The translations under genes and the position numbers were made by a program. This document shows, piece after piece, positions 1 to 8,519 of a stretch of 53,400 bases of DNA (positions are counted from its first letter, which is position 1; each line of letters opens with the position of its first letter). The notes under the pieces were generated by a model. The model ran no database searches and was not told where the DNA came from. It saw only the letters and a program-made list of their open reading frames with translations. Origin of the DNA: Sedimentisphaerales bacterium (GTDB lineage Bacteria > Planctomycetota > Phycisphaerae > Sedimentisphaerales > Anaerobacaceae); contig JAFGGH010000021.1 in NCBI GenBank assembly GCA_016930645.1, positions 1 to 53,400 of the forward strand, in the 5' to 3' direction.

Positions 1-106
1 AAGCTCTTTGAAACGTTCATAAATTAAAACAGAAGCCGGAACACAGAATACAGTACATCTTCGAGATACGAGCGACGAGATGCGGGAAACGAATTATAAC
101 GACCCA

Positions 107-3100
107 TCATGCGGTATGGGCGTGCTGCTGCTTGGCCTGCTGCATCCAGTCAGGCTGTGACAAGAACACCGAAATCTTGCCGTATTCATCCTGTATCTGG
201 TTGAATAATTCCGGCACATTATCAAACTTTTTGTCTCTGCCGGCACATTCGAGCTGGTAAGCGACATCGGCAAGTTTCTTCGCTCCTATTTGCGATGAAG
301 CTCCCTTCAGACTGTGAGCATACATTCGTATAAGCTTTGGATTTGCGTCTTTAATAGCCTCCGCCAGTGAGCCAATACATCTCGGACTGTCGTTTAAGAA
401 CATCTCCACAACCTGGCATACAACCTCTTCGTCATCACACATTTCAGTGACAGCCTCCCAATCAACCGGGCTTTGGCTGTCATCTGAAAGCTGCCGGATG
501 TTTTTCTCGATCCGCTCATCTGCCTGTTCACACATATCGCTTAGCTCCTCTACTTGCGAGTTCACTTGTTCAACCTCTGCCGAAAGAGGTTCTTGTCCGA
601 TAGGCAAATGCAATCTAAGAACTTTAACAAGCTCATTACGGTCTATGGGCTTGGAAATATAATCGTCGCAACCCGCTTTAAGGCATTTTTCCCTGTCGCC
701 TTTCATCGCATGAGCGGTAACGGCGATTATCGGTTTATCAAAACCTTCCTGTCTGAGCTTCTTGGTAGCGTCGTAACCGTTCATATTGGGCATCTGAATA
801 TCCATCAAAATAATATCAAATGACTCAGCTTGTGCCCTTTCGACGGCCTGCATCCCATCCTCAGCTATGGTTACATCCAGTCCAAGTCTCTCAAGCAGCA
901 ATTGAATAAGCGTCTGATTGGTGGGGGTATCTTCGGCTACGAGAGCCTTGCCGTAAAACTTATCATCAGCACCTTTTTCTTTTGCAGAAACGGTACGTAT
1001 TTTTTCCATCCTGTCGTATTTATTGAAGGTCGCCTGAGTCTTGACATCTACACCGGTTGGTATCAATAATGAAAACTTATTACCGTTGCCTTGTCGGCTC
1101 TTTACAGACACATCACCACCGAGCAGATTGGCAATCTTCCTGGTAACAGCCAGACCTAAGTTTACATTACTTGATGCATTATTCAGTAAAGCGGACGGTG
1201 TGAATCTGTCGAATATTTTCTCAATATCTTCTTTGCTGATTCCGTCGGATGTATCTTCAATGTCAAATCTTATGAAGTCTTGTCCGTTGTTTTCTTCAAG
1301 TGCGACATTTACATAAATATGTCCCGTCTCGGTAGAAGAAATTGCAAAATTAATAAGGTTCAAAATACACTGTCGCACACGCATAGTGTCGGTTTGAATC
1401 ATGGTCGGCAGGTCTGTAACCTGATAAACCCTGAATTCAAGGTCTCTCTCGATTGTCTGAGGCCTCATCAGCGATTCGATAACCGCTAACAAATGCTCGA
1501 CAGAAGATTCAGTGACATTCAGGTCAAAGCTCCCCGCCTGAATCTTGGAAAAATCGAGTATATCATTAATCAGAACAAGCATGTTCTGTGCGCTTTCGCG
1601 TATCATACCGAGGTAATTCTTTTGCTCGTCGTTGAGTTCTTCCTCGGTCAGAACCTCAGAGAGACCTATGATGGCATTTAGCGGTGTTCTTATTTCATGA
1701 CTCATACTTGCCAGGAACTGGCTTTTCGACAAGTCGCTTACCATGGCTTCCTGAGCGAGAGAGTTCGCTTCATTTGCTGTTGCTTCGAGTTTTTTGTTGG
1801 CCACTTCCAGCGCGGATTGTGCTTTTTCAGCTTTTGCTATCGCCGCTTTCAATTGCCTTTCGATTTCTTTCCTCTCGGAAAGGTCAACGTCAATTCTGAA
1901 AAGCAGCGGTTCTTTGCCTTCGATGTTAACAAGGGTATGGATTGAATGTACCGGTACAGGCTCACCTTTGCGGTTCTTTAAGGTCATCTCTCCCTGCGGA
2001 ACAAACTGCCCTGATTCTTTCGCCTGAGCACCGGCTTTTAGTTTATCCTCAAACTCTTCCTTCAAGTCATCCGGCACAATAAGGTCGGTTATCTTTCTAC
2101 CAACTGCCTCCTCGGCGCTGTAACCAAAAATCTTTTCGCTTGCCCTGTTCCAGTAAAAAATCTTCCCATCAGTCCCATACCCCTGTAAAACGCCGGGGGT
2201 GTGTTCCATAAGGTTGTGGAATCTCTCTTCGCTCTCCTTGAGGTCCTGCTCCAATCTCTTCTGCTCGGCAAGCTGTTTTTTGGCTGTAATATCGTAAATT
2301 ACGATTCTGATGTTTTCCGTTTGTCCCTGGGCGTTTTTGGTGTAAGTTACAAATGCCGTGACAAAAAGTTTTTTGCCGGTTGTTGACTTAAACTGGAGCT
2401 CTTTTAATTCAATTTCACCAGTTTTTAGTTCATTAAGGAATTTTTCGGAATCTTTCGGATTTGCCCAGAACTGAACAGGTAGAAATTGCTTCCCTGCTAT
2501 CTGGTCCTGATTTTCGGCGCCGAGTAAATGAATTAACGCCGGATTGGCATAAGTTACAACATAATCGGCACGGATGTCGCAAATAGCGTTTTGAGAGCTT
2601 TCAGACTGCATAATGCTGTGTTTTCGTTGCTCGTCGAGCATCTGTTTTGCAGCCCGGAATATATCTGTCTGTGTAACAATTCCGCGAAGTTTGTCACCAT
2701 CTATCACCAGTACACGCCTGACACCTTTGCTTTCCATCACTTTTCCGGTGCTGAACGCGGAATAGTCGCTTGGTACACTGACAATCGTACTGGACATTAT
2801 TTCCTCAACTGCCATACCTGAAGGGTCTTTCTCGACGGCAACAACTTTCTTCACAATGTCCCGTTCGGTAATTACACCGGTTACCCTTTCTTTATCCTTT
2901 ACGACAAGACAGGATATCTTATCCGATGCCATTTTCTCAGCGGCCTGAGCGACAGTTGAGCCAGTTTTCACTGATGCGATATTTTCCGACATTATTTCGG
3001 ATATATCGCAATAGATGTGCGTTGTCATTGCCTGTATCAAATCCGTTTGCGTAACAATGCCGACCAGCTTGCCGTCTCTGGTAACGGGCAGTCGCTTGAC

Positions 3101-3505
3101 ATTGTTTTCTTCCATTATCTGGCTTGCCTCGACCAGCGGCACCGATTGGCATAACGTTACAACCGGACTTGTCATTATCCGGCCGACGCTGAGCTCTTTA
3201 TATTTTTCATGCTGCGGCAGAACTTTACGTATAAAGTCGGTCTCCGTGACAATGCCTGTGATATTATCCTGCTCGGTTATTACCATGCAGCTTATGCTTC
3301 TGTCAGACATCTTTTTGGCGGCTTCTACAACATTTTCATCAGGGCCTGTTGCGACAACATTTTTATGCATTATGTCACTTAACTTTGCCCAGTTGGTGCT
3401 GTAAACAGAAGAGTTTCCATTTGCTGTACTGCCTTTCGGCTGTGTTGCAGATGCCCTTTTTCCTGATGCCTTTTTCATATTGGCCTTATTTTCCTCAACA
3501 GCCAT
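107..3505 (-). CDS. CBS-PAS hybrid sensor histidine kinase with receiver and HPt domains
   Basis: Multidomain soluble phosphorelay protein of about 1132 residues with no membrane segment. In order: four CBS domains as two Bateman pairs (about 40-290), two PAS domains (about 300-545), a short coiled coil, HisKA with SHEIRTPLNA (His near 603), a HATPase region (about 690-820), a receiver domain with the phospho-acceptor Asp in ILMDIQMPNMNG (near 902), and a C-terminal HPt domain with AHSLKGAS (His near 1064). CBS pairs usually bind adenine nucleotides and PAS domains bind small ligands, so it probably senses an internal energy or redox signal. The ATP-binding boxes are degenerate (see findings). 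The start at 3505 (ATG) is preferred over a TTG at 3529 because a GGGGGA Shine-Dalgarno sequence lies 8 bases upstream. No output regulator is adjacent. Its target is unknown. Confidence 0.93.
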   Translation of the reverse strand: MAVEENKANMKKASGKRASATQPKGSTANGNSSVYSTNWAKLSDIMHKNVVATGPDENVVEAAKKMSDRSISCMVITEQDNITGIVTETDFIRKVLPQHEKYKELSVGRIMTSPVVTLCQSVPLVEASQIMEENNVKRLPVTRDGKLVGIVTQTDLIQAMTTHIYCDISEIMSENIASVKTGSTVAQAAEKMASDKISCLVVKDKERVTGVITERDIVKKVVAVEKDPSGMAVEEIMSSTIVSVPSDYSAFSTGKVMESKGVRRVLVIDGDKLRGIVTQTDIFRAAKQMLDEQRKHSIMQSESSQNAICDIRADYVVTYANPALIHLLGAENQDQIAGKQFLPVQFWANPKDSEKFLNELKTGEIELKELQFKSTTGKKLFVTAFVTYTKNAQGQTENIRIVIYDITAKKQLAEQKRLEQDLKESEERFHNLMEHTPGVLQGYGTDGKIFYWNRASEKIFGYSAEEAVGRKITDLIVPDDLKEEFEDKLKAGAQAKESGQFVPQGEMTLKNRKGEPVPVHSIHTLVNIEGKEPLLFRIDVDLSERKEIERQLKAAIAKAEKAQSALEVANKKLEATANEANSLAQEAMVSDLSKSQFLASMSHEIRTPLNAIIGLSEVLTEEELNDEQKNYLGMIRESAQNMLVLINDILDFSKIQAGSFDLNVTESSVEHLLAVIESLMRPQTIERDLEFRVYQVTDLPTMIQTDTMRVRQCILNLINFAISSTETGHIYVNVALEENNGQDFIRFDIEDTSDGISKEDIEKIFDRFTPSALLNNASSNVNLGLAVTRKIANLLGGDVSVKSRQGNGNKFSLLIPTGVDVKTQATFNKYDRMEKIRTVSAKEKGADDKFYGKALVAEDTPTNQTLIQLLLERLGLDVTIAEDGMQAVERAQAESFDIILMDIQMPNMNGYDATKKLRQEGFDKPIIAVTAHAMKGDREKCLKAGCDDYISKPIDRNELVKVLRLHLPIGQEPLSAEVEQVNSQVEELSDMCEQADERIEKNIRQLSDDSQSPVDWEAVTEMCDDEEVVCQVVEMFLNDSPRCIGSLAEAIKDANPKLIRMYAHSLKGASSQIGAKKLADVAYQLECAGRDKKFDNVPELFNQIQDEYGKISVFLSQPDWMQQAKQQHAHTA

Positions 3506-3698
3506 TAATGTTTCCCCCAAATTTTTCAAAGTAATCTAAAATCCACCTGAGTGGCCGTCTTTAATCTAACAGTCCTATAAACTGATATTTATATTTCCAT
3601 AAGTATCCGTTCTATCGGCATAGAAGCCGCTTTGTTTAATCACAGCTCACAAGCCGAAGTCAGCTATCCGTGTTCAAAAATATTAATTTAGTTGGTCT

Positions 3699-3727
3699 TT
3701 GACAGAAAGGTATATGGTTTTTACAAT
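3699..3727 (+). promoter_or_regulatory. sigma70-type promoter of sppA
   Basis: TTGACA at 3699-3704, a 17-base spacer, and TACAAT at 3722-3727. The predicted transcript start near 3734 leaves a leader of about 20 bases before the ATG at 3755, with GAAAGGG at 3742-3748 as ribosome site. The promoter overlaps the longer reading frame, which rules out the upstream start at 3692. Confidence 0.75.
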
Positions 3728-3754
3728 GCCAGCCTGATTTTGAAAGGGTCAAAT

Positions 3755-4810
3755 ATGGATTTTGAGCATAATAACAAGTCAAACGAGCCCGGTCCCTTGC
3801 CACCGCAGCAACCCGGCGAATATTTATCCAGGCCTTATGGACCGCCCGAACCTCCGAAGAAAAAAAGCGGCTGGAAGATATTCTGGGGCATATCTCTTGG
3901 GTTATCGGTCCTTGGAAATATAGTGTTTTTCCTGATGATAGTCGGGCTGCTGGCATTTCTTGTTACCGGCCAGACTGATATAATGACAGAAAAAGTCGTT
4001 GTGACCGGCGATAGCAGTAAAAAAATAGCGGTAATAAAAATCAACGGCATAATCGATTCGACTACAGCTAAGGATATTATAGAGCAGCTCCAGCACGCCT
4101 GGCAGGACAATCGTGTAAAAGCCGTAATATTGAGCGTTGATTCACCGGGCGGGACAATATCCGGCAGTGACAGGATTTATAATGAAATTATAAACTATAG
4201 AGATATGACCGGAAAACCGGTTATAGCCTTTATGCGTAATCTCGCTGCTTCAGGCGGTTACTATGTATCGGTGGCAAGCGATGAAATCGTTGCAGAACCT
4301 ACCGTTATTACCGGCTCGATAGGTGTGATTATGGGCTATCTCGTCGTAGAGGAACTTCTCGAAGATAAACTCGGCATTCAGCCAGTTATTATTAAAAGCG
4401 GCGAGAAGAAAGACTGGCCAAACTCATTTCAAAAACCAAGCGAAGAGCAGCTTGCATACCTTGACAAAAAGGTTATTCAGCCTGCCTTTGAAAGATTTAC
4501 CCAAATCGTAGCTGACGGAAGAAGCGAATTATCAATGGATGATGTTATGCGTCTTTCCGACGGAAGTATATATTCCGCTGACGAAGCTCTTAATGAGAAA
4601 ATGATAGATGAAATCGGTTACTTCGAAGATGCCGTGAGCGCCGCAGAGGAGCTTGCCGGAATCAAAAATGCCCAGGTGGTCGAATACAAAAGACCGTTCT
4701 CACTGGGAAGCCTCCTCGGCGCAGAGGCAAGAAGCATATTCAAGCTCGACAGGAAAACCCTCTACGAGCTGGCGACACCTGAAGTGATGTACCTCTGGAG
4801 CGTCCATTAA
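3755..4810 (+). CDS. sppA: signal peptide peptidase SppA (short form)
   Basis: S49-family membrane protease that cleaves leftover signal peptides and other membrane-embedded peptides. It has 351 residues: a proline-rich cytosolic N-terminus, one membrane segment (about 35-65), then the protease domain. NLAASGGYY carries the likely nucleophile Ser, and the Lys in IIKSGEKKDWPN is the likely general base. VDSPGGTISGS is the family's oxyanion region. The length fits the short SppA that works as an oligomer, not the 600-residue tandem form of E. coli. It is divergent from the hybrid kinase and has its own near-consensus promoter. The start at 3755 follows from promoter and Shine-Dalgarno positions. 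Confidence 0.93.
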   Translation: MDFEHNNKSNEPGPLPPQQPGEYLSRPYGPPEPPKKKSGWKIFWGISLGLSVLGNIVFFLMIVGLLAFLVTGQTDIMTEKVVVTGDSSKKIAVIKINGIIDSTTAKDIIEQLQHAWQDNRVKAVILSVDSPGGTISGSDRIYNEIINYRDMTGKPVIAFMRNLAASGGYYVSVASDEIVAEPTVITGSIGVIMGYLVVEELLEDKLGIQPVIIKSGEKKDWPNSFQKPSEEQLAYLDKKVIQPAFERFTQIVADGRSELSMDDVMRLSDGSIYSADEALNEKMIDEIGYFEDAVSAAEELAGIKNAQVVEYKRPFSLGSLLGAEARSIFKLDRKTLYELATPEVMYLWSVH

Positions 4811-4853
4811 CTCGTAGCGCGTTCCTTCGACTCGACCGCCGCGGTGGGCAAGC

Positions 4854-5642
4854 TCAGGACAGGCGTGCGTATCGCGTATTGAGAATCTTAAACCAGCAAT
4901 TGCGAATTATTCCACGCAGGCCTCTTGGCTTCTGCCGAGGCGGAAAATTTAAACATGCGAATTCTTTGTGATATTGTATCGCTGCTTTATCGTATGCCTT
5001 TGCCGCTTCAACCTCATCACTGTATCTGCCGAGACTTATCTTGTTATTATACGCTCGTATTTCAGCACGCCACATCTTTTCTCTTTTTGAATAATAAGTC
5101 CCCTTATATCTCGACTTTACTTTTTTTCTTTTACCTACGTTCATACAATTTTGTGACCTCGTCGCGAATCGTAAATTTTCCCTCTTGTTATTAAGAGAGT
5201 CGCGGTCAATATGGTCCACAGCCAGTTTAGATACTGCTCTTTTTCTTGCCTTTTTTGATTTTTCGTCATTAGGATTTGATATTTGCCTGCCCTCCGTAGT
5301 CCCGTTTTCTGGACGAAGGATGGCCTTGCTGTTTAGGATTTCGGATTTAGAAATTATTTGTTCTTTCATTACTTCACGATGCAGATATATGCATTGGACC
5401 ACTCCTTTCTTAAACGCTATGCGAACCGCCCCTGCCGCGACATCGGGACGCCGGCACCACCAGATATATTGGGAAAATTCGTGAAAATCCTTCGTATCGA
5501 CAATTGCGCACTTCTTAAAATTGCGTAACCGTATCCTGCGAAAGGTATAACCGTACCAAACCCAGCGCAACAACAACAGCGGCGCAACGAGGATGCGGTC
5601 GATGACCCGCGGTACGTAGATTTTGACACGGTAGCAAGGCAT
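4854..5642 (-). CDS. HNH endonuclease with AP2 DNA-binding domain
   Basis: Probable homing-type or mobile endonuclease of 262 residues. The N-terminal part (about 1-92) ends in YLHREVM, the usual first half of an HNH/AP2 protein. VDHIDRDSLNNKRENLRFAT (142-161) is the HNH core, with the DH pair and an Asn-rich helix. An AP2/ERF-like DNA-binding domain follows (about 178-232: YKGTYYSKREKMWRAEI, then LGRYSDEVEAAKAYDKAA). Such genes are frequent, dispersed and often selfish in Planctomycetota (recalled knowledge). Residues 95-138 look like an inserted translated repeat and the C-terminal tail is also repeat-like (see findings), so activity is uncertain. A strong promoter with an operator-like palindrome lies about 370 bases upstream. 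Confidence 0.82.
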   Translation of the reverse strand: MPCYRVKIYVPRVIDRILVAPLLLLRWVWYGYTFRRIRLRNFKKCAIVDTKDFHEFSQYIWWCRRPDVAAGAVRIAFKKGVVQCIYLHREVMKEQIISKSEILNSKAILRPENGTTEGRQISNPNDEKSKKARKRAVSKLAVDHIDRDSLNNKRENLRFATRSQNCMNVGKRKKVKSRYKGTYYSKREKMWRAEIRAYNNKISLGRYSDEVEAAKAYDKAAIQYHKEFACLNFPPRQKPRGLRGIIRNCWFKILNTRYARLS

Positions 5643-5996
5643 GTTTTCTTGATTTGATTAGCCCGGTCACCCCCGTCCCGCCGGCTTGTCCGGCGCAGCG
5701 ACCTGTCTCGGCACAGTGAAACGACGCCGGAAGCGAAGGCGGATGTGGGCCGGGGATTGTTTAGCCTCGCTGCTTTTATCTCGGCGTAACGCAGTAAAGA
5801 CGGATGCGGCGAGGGTTTATTTAGCCCCCAGTTTCACTGGGGGTTTTCGTAGGTATATTTAGCCTCAATCCCGCGCTGGGGGGTATCGTTGGGAAATTTA
5901 GCTCCCCGATTTTCACCCTGAGCTTGTCGAAGGGCATCGGGGGTTGTTGTTTATGACTTAAAAATGCCCATTTTTGGCCTAAAAATACAGTTGCAC

Positions 5997-6014
5997 GTTC
6001 ACTATATGGTGAAC
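5997..6014. promoter_or_regulatory. 18-bp operator-like palindrome
   Basis: GTTCACTATATGGTGAAC is palindromic at 16 of 18 positions (6-base arms GTTCAC/GTGAAC). It starts just downstream of the minus-strand -10 box at 6023-6028, so it covers the predicted transcription start. A bound repressor there would block initiation. The regulator is not identifiable in the window. Confidence 0.5.
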
Positions 6015-6022
6015 TAATGCGT

Positions 6023-6051
6023 ATTATAACATATTATCAAACTTATGTCAA
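6023..6051 (-). promoter_or_regulatory. consensus sigma70-type promoter toward the HNH gene
   Basis: Read on the minus strand: TTGACA (6051-6046), a 17-base spacer, then TATAAT (6028-6023). Both hexamers match consensus exactly with optimal spacing. The next gene downstream is the HNH-AP2 endonuclease starting at 5642. Confidence 0.7.
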
Positions 6052-6082
6052 GAGAATCTTTTGAAATTTTTCATAAATTTTT

Positions 6083-6171
6083 TAACCACGGACCGCCACG
6101 GCGGTTAAAATTTCTCGGATTTACACGGATTAATTTTAGGGTGCTTTTATCATTCAAAAAATTCGGAGAGG
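6083..6171. repeat. 89-bp dispersed repeat, copy 1
   Basis: Begins TAACCACGGACCGCCACGGC and ends in ATTCGGAGAGG. It matches 12113-12201 at 87 of 89 positions, in direct orientation. The two copies bracket the MvaI-like restriction genes and the SH3 lipoprotein gene. Confidence 0.85.
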
Positions 6172-6242
6172 CAGGGAGATTGCTTTTTCTTTTTGGTCAT
6201 TATTTGCAAAAAATATTGAGGAATATTTTAACTATAAAATAA

Positions 6243-7049
6243 TCAAATCGCCTTTTGCACATCGGAATAAAGTTTTGTCCAAGAATTCTGTTTCAAGCGA
6301 AACTTTGTGCCATGATTGTGTCCTGTCCTGGCATCAAAATCTATGAGTACACTGCCGTCACTAATGCAATTGAGAAATCGTTCAAATGAAAAACCTGATA
6401 AGATGTATAGGTCCTTATAATAAAAATACTCGTGCTTATTTTCTACTTTAGATTCTGCAACTAAATAAAAACAATTCTTTATTTTTTCACCGATGGCATA
6501 ACGCAGATCTTCGAAACCCCAATACGGTTCTGGATTGATAGGATCTAATCCTACTCTTTCTCGTACAGTTTGCAGCCAGTGCGAAACGTCAGAATCGGTA
6601 CTATTAACTTTATTAACGTCAAAAATGAATTTAACCTTTTTTTCTTCGGTATCAACAACTATCCGAAAACCACGTTTCGTATGCGATGTTGCACTAGTTG
6701 TTGATCTAAAGCTCATTTCATTCGCAGGATATTTCTTTCCTGCTTGTTTGTGTGGCCAACCATAAAGAGGAAGAAGAATATTCGATACAATTTTTGCACC
6801 TTGTGGAGATGGCTCAATATGTTTTAATGTTATAAGAGAAGAACTATGAAGTCTCTGGCCTTTAAGCTCCCATTCTTGAGCATTGGGAATGGGTAAGTTA
6901 TTTTCTTCGATACCAAGAAGAACTTCTAAAGTATTACCCACTGCTCCATCATTTCGGGTATTTCGAGTCTTTTTGACACTACGATGCCATCCGGCATCTC
7001 GTATTTTTCGGATAGAGTCTATGAGCTTTTCTTTTGAGAGAAGATTCAT
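6243..7049 (-). CDS. MvaI/BcnI-family type II restriction endonuclease
   Basis: Probable type IIP restriction enzyme of 268 residues. GAVGNTLEVLLGI and the following EWELKGQR (Glu61-x-Lys63 with an upstream Glu) form the PD-(D/E)XK active site typical of the MvaI/BcnI group. The C-terminal FDARTGHNHGTKFR (near 240) matches that family's DNA-contact motif. MvaI cuts CCWGG and BcnI cuts CCSGG (established), so a CCNGG-type site is a reasonable guess, not shown. The ATG at 7049 overlaps the methyltransferase stop as ATGA, implying coupled translation after the protecting enzyme. A TTG at 7067 is a less likely start. Base composition is AT-rich compared with the metabolic genes of the window. Confidence 0.8.
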   Translation of the reverse strand: MNLLSKEKLIDSIRKIRDAGWHRSVKKTRNTRNDGAVGNTLEVLLGIEENNLPIPNAQEWELKGQRLHSSSLITLKHIEPSPQGAKIVSNILLPLYGWPHKQAGKKYPANEMSFRSTTSATSHTKRGFRIVVDTEEKKVKFIFDVNKVNSTDSDVSHWLQTVRERVGLDPINPEPYWGFEDLRYAIGEKIKNCFYLVAESKVENKHEYFYYKDLYILSGFSFERFLNCISDGSVLIDFDARTGHNHGTKFRLKQNSWTKLYSDVQKAI

Positions 7050-8338
7050 TGTTCCGGAGGGCGCCAAAAATCAAGTAAATACTCGAAAGTTACTCCCATC
7101 GTAATATAGTTACTTGGCCAACCAAAGATTCCGATTTGATTCACAATATTTGTTCTATCCCAGATAATGATGTTGCGAAGCTCATAACCATGTTTACGAA
7201 GTTCCTGAATAAGAGAGACGTGTATTGTTATGCGCTTATTTTCCCACCACATATCTGGTACATTTATGACACAATGCCCCTTAGGTTTAAGAAGTGGCAA
7301 TAAAGATTCGAGTATATCTCCCATAGCAGTTGTATAATTTTCTAGGGACATTGTACCCAGATCACGAGGATCCTGTGAGTATTGTTCTATCTTTCCGAGT
7401 TGTTCATTATTTCTATTTCTTCGAGATTTATTTTTGCGTTTTCGGTTAAGTAAATTTGCATAGGGAGGAGAAGTAAAAATAAGTTTTACTGACTCCTGTG
7501 GTAAATATTTATGAATATTAATTGCATCTTCGCATACTGCTATCTGTTTAGCGTCACTAAACAGATTAGCATTGTCCTTCAATCTTCGTCCCATTAATTT
7601 TACGTATTTTGAAAGAAGATCGAAGCCAACAGCATTACGGCCACAATCTTGTGCCGCAATCAAGGTAGTTCCGCTTCCGGCAAACGGGTCAAGGATTAAC
7701 TCGCCTTGATGACTAAATAATTCGATAAGTTTTCTTGGGAGTGAAATGGGAAAAGTAGCAGGATGAATATTTTTATCACGAATATCTCTTGATTCATAGT
7801 TAAATTGCCAAACACCCAATTGGCATTTAAGCCATTCTTTTGCAGGTAGACAATTTATGTGATTTGGTTTACATCCGCATGTGCGTTCATAATTAATATC
7901 TAAAATCTTTGTAGAAATTTTCTGTGATTTTGCAGATTCATTAACATACGTTTTTTGTTTTGTCTTATCGGGTTCTATTTGTTTAGGATTGATTTCTCCG
8001 TTGCCATTGTGGGGGATAATTTCGTAAGTTCTCTTTTGGACACGGTTAATAGTAATTTTTTGACCAGGAGCAATCTCATGAATTTCTATAAATTGTTTGA
8101 CCCAAGATCGATTACGGAAAATCCATCTTGGTTTATTAGTTTTATTATCTGTTGGGATGTCTGTTTTAATTACGTCTTTTAGCCCTTCGACTTGTAAAGT
8201 AATCGGTTTCCCCGTTCCTTTGGTTACTGATGAGGCGCCAAATGCATCAGCCGGGAAAAATCCTTTTCCACAAGAACGTAGATTAAGATTGCCGTATTTG
8301 TGCGCGGCAGACGTAATTTCTATGATGCGAGATTCCAT
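7046..8338 (-). CDS. DNA methyltransferase 1 of the MvaI-like system (N4-cytosine type, SPPY)
   Basis: Probable cognate protective methyltransferase, 430 residues. SAM-binding motif I is DPFAGSGTT (217-225) with motif X just before it; catalytic motif IV is TSPPY (289-293). The SPPY form is typical of N4-cytosine enzymes, and MvaI and BcnI methylases are of that type. The first 110 residues lie outside the catalytic core. SWVKQFIEIHEIAPGQKITI suggests a small beta-barrel DNA-binding domain (inference). GTACAAAGGAGATTATTTGA precedes the ATG, giving a strong Shine-Dalgarno sequence. The gene overlaps the nuclease gene by 4 bases. Its first ~20 codons and promoter are duplicated upstream of methyltransferase 2. 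Confidence 0.88.
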   Translation of the reverse strand: MESRIIEITSAAHKYGNLNLRSCGKGFFPADAFGASSVTKGTGKPITLQVEGLKDVIKTDIPTDNKTNKPRWIFRNRSWVKQFIEIHEIAPGQKITINRVQKRTYEIIPHNGNGEINPKQIEPDKTKQKTYVNESAKSQKISTKILDINYERTCGCKPNHINCLPAKEWLKCQLGVWQFNYESRDIRDKNIHPATFPISLPRKLIELFSHQGELILDPFAGSGTTLIAAQDCGRNAVGFDLLSKYVKLMGRRLKDNANLFSDAKQIAVCEDAINIHKYLPQESVKLIFTSPPYANLLNRKRKNKSRRNRNNEQLGKIEQYSQDPRDLGTMSLENYTTAMGDILESLLPLLKPKGHCVINVPDMWWENKRITIHVSLIQELRKHGYELRNIIIWDRTNIVNQIGIFGWPSNYITMGVTFEYLLDFWRPPEQ

Positions 8339-8364
8339 TCAAATAATCTCCTTTGTACGGAAAG

Positions 8365-8392
8365 ATTGTATCATAAATTCATGCCAAATCAA
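8365..8392 (-). promoter_or_regulatory. promoter of methyltransferase 1 and MvaI-like nuclease
   Basis: Minus strand: TTGATT (8392-8387), a 16-base spacer, TACAAT (8370-8365). It lies about 27 bases upstream of the ATG at 8338. The same architecture recurs at 10056-10083. Confidence 0.6.
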
Positions 8393-8519
8393 GAAGCATT
8401 TATTATTAAGGTTATTGCTTTGCGATTTTTTTCAAGAGCAATTTCAATAAAACCTGCACGAGTGGCTTGATATGGTGTTATAAGATCATTGTATGACTTG
8501 ATATGATTTTTGTAAGAGG

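Larger units (their letters stand above)
5643..6082. other. gene-free leader region with hairpins and dispersed repeat fragments
   Basis: No gene is seen. The stretch holds a GC-rich hairpin at 5825-5843 (8-bp stem, CCCCCAGT/ACTGGGGG, followed by TTTT on the plus strand), a copy of the CCCTTCGACAAGCTCAGGG-type dispersed word near 5924-5943, and, at its right end, the promoter and palindrome described separately. If the promoter at 6023-6051 drives the HNH gene, this is a 5' leader of about 370 bases. Confidence 0.5.

Noticed and set aside
3692-3754. Longer N-terminus for SppA
   Set aside because: The TTG start would lie inside the -35/-10 promoter. The ATG at 3755 has a proper ribosome site.
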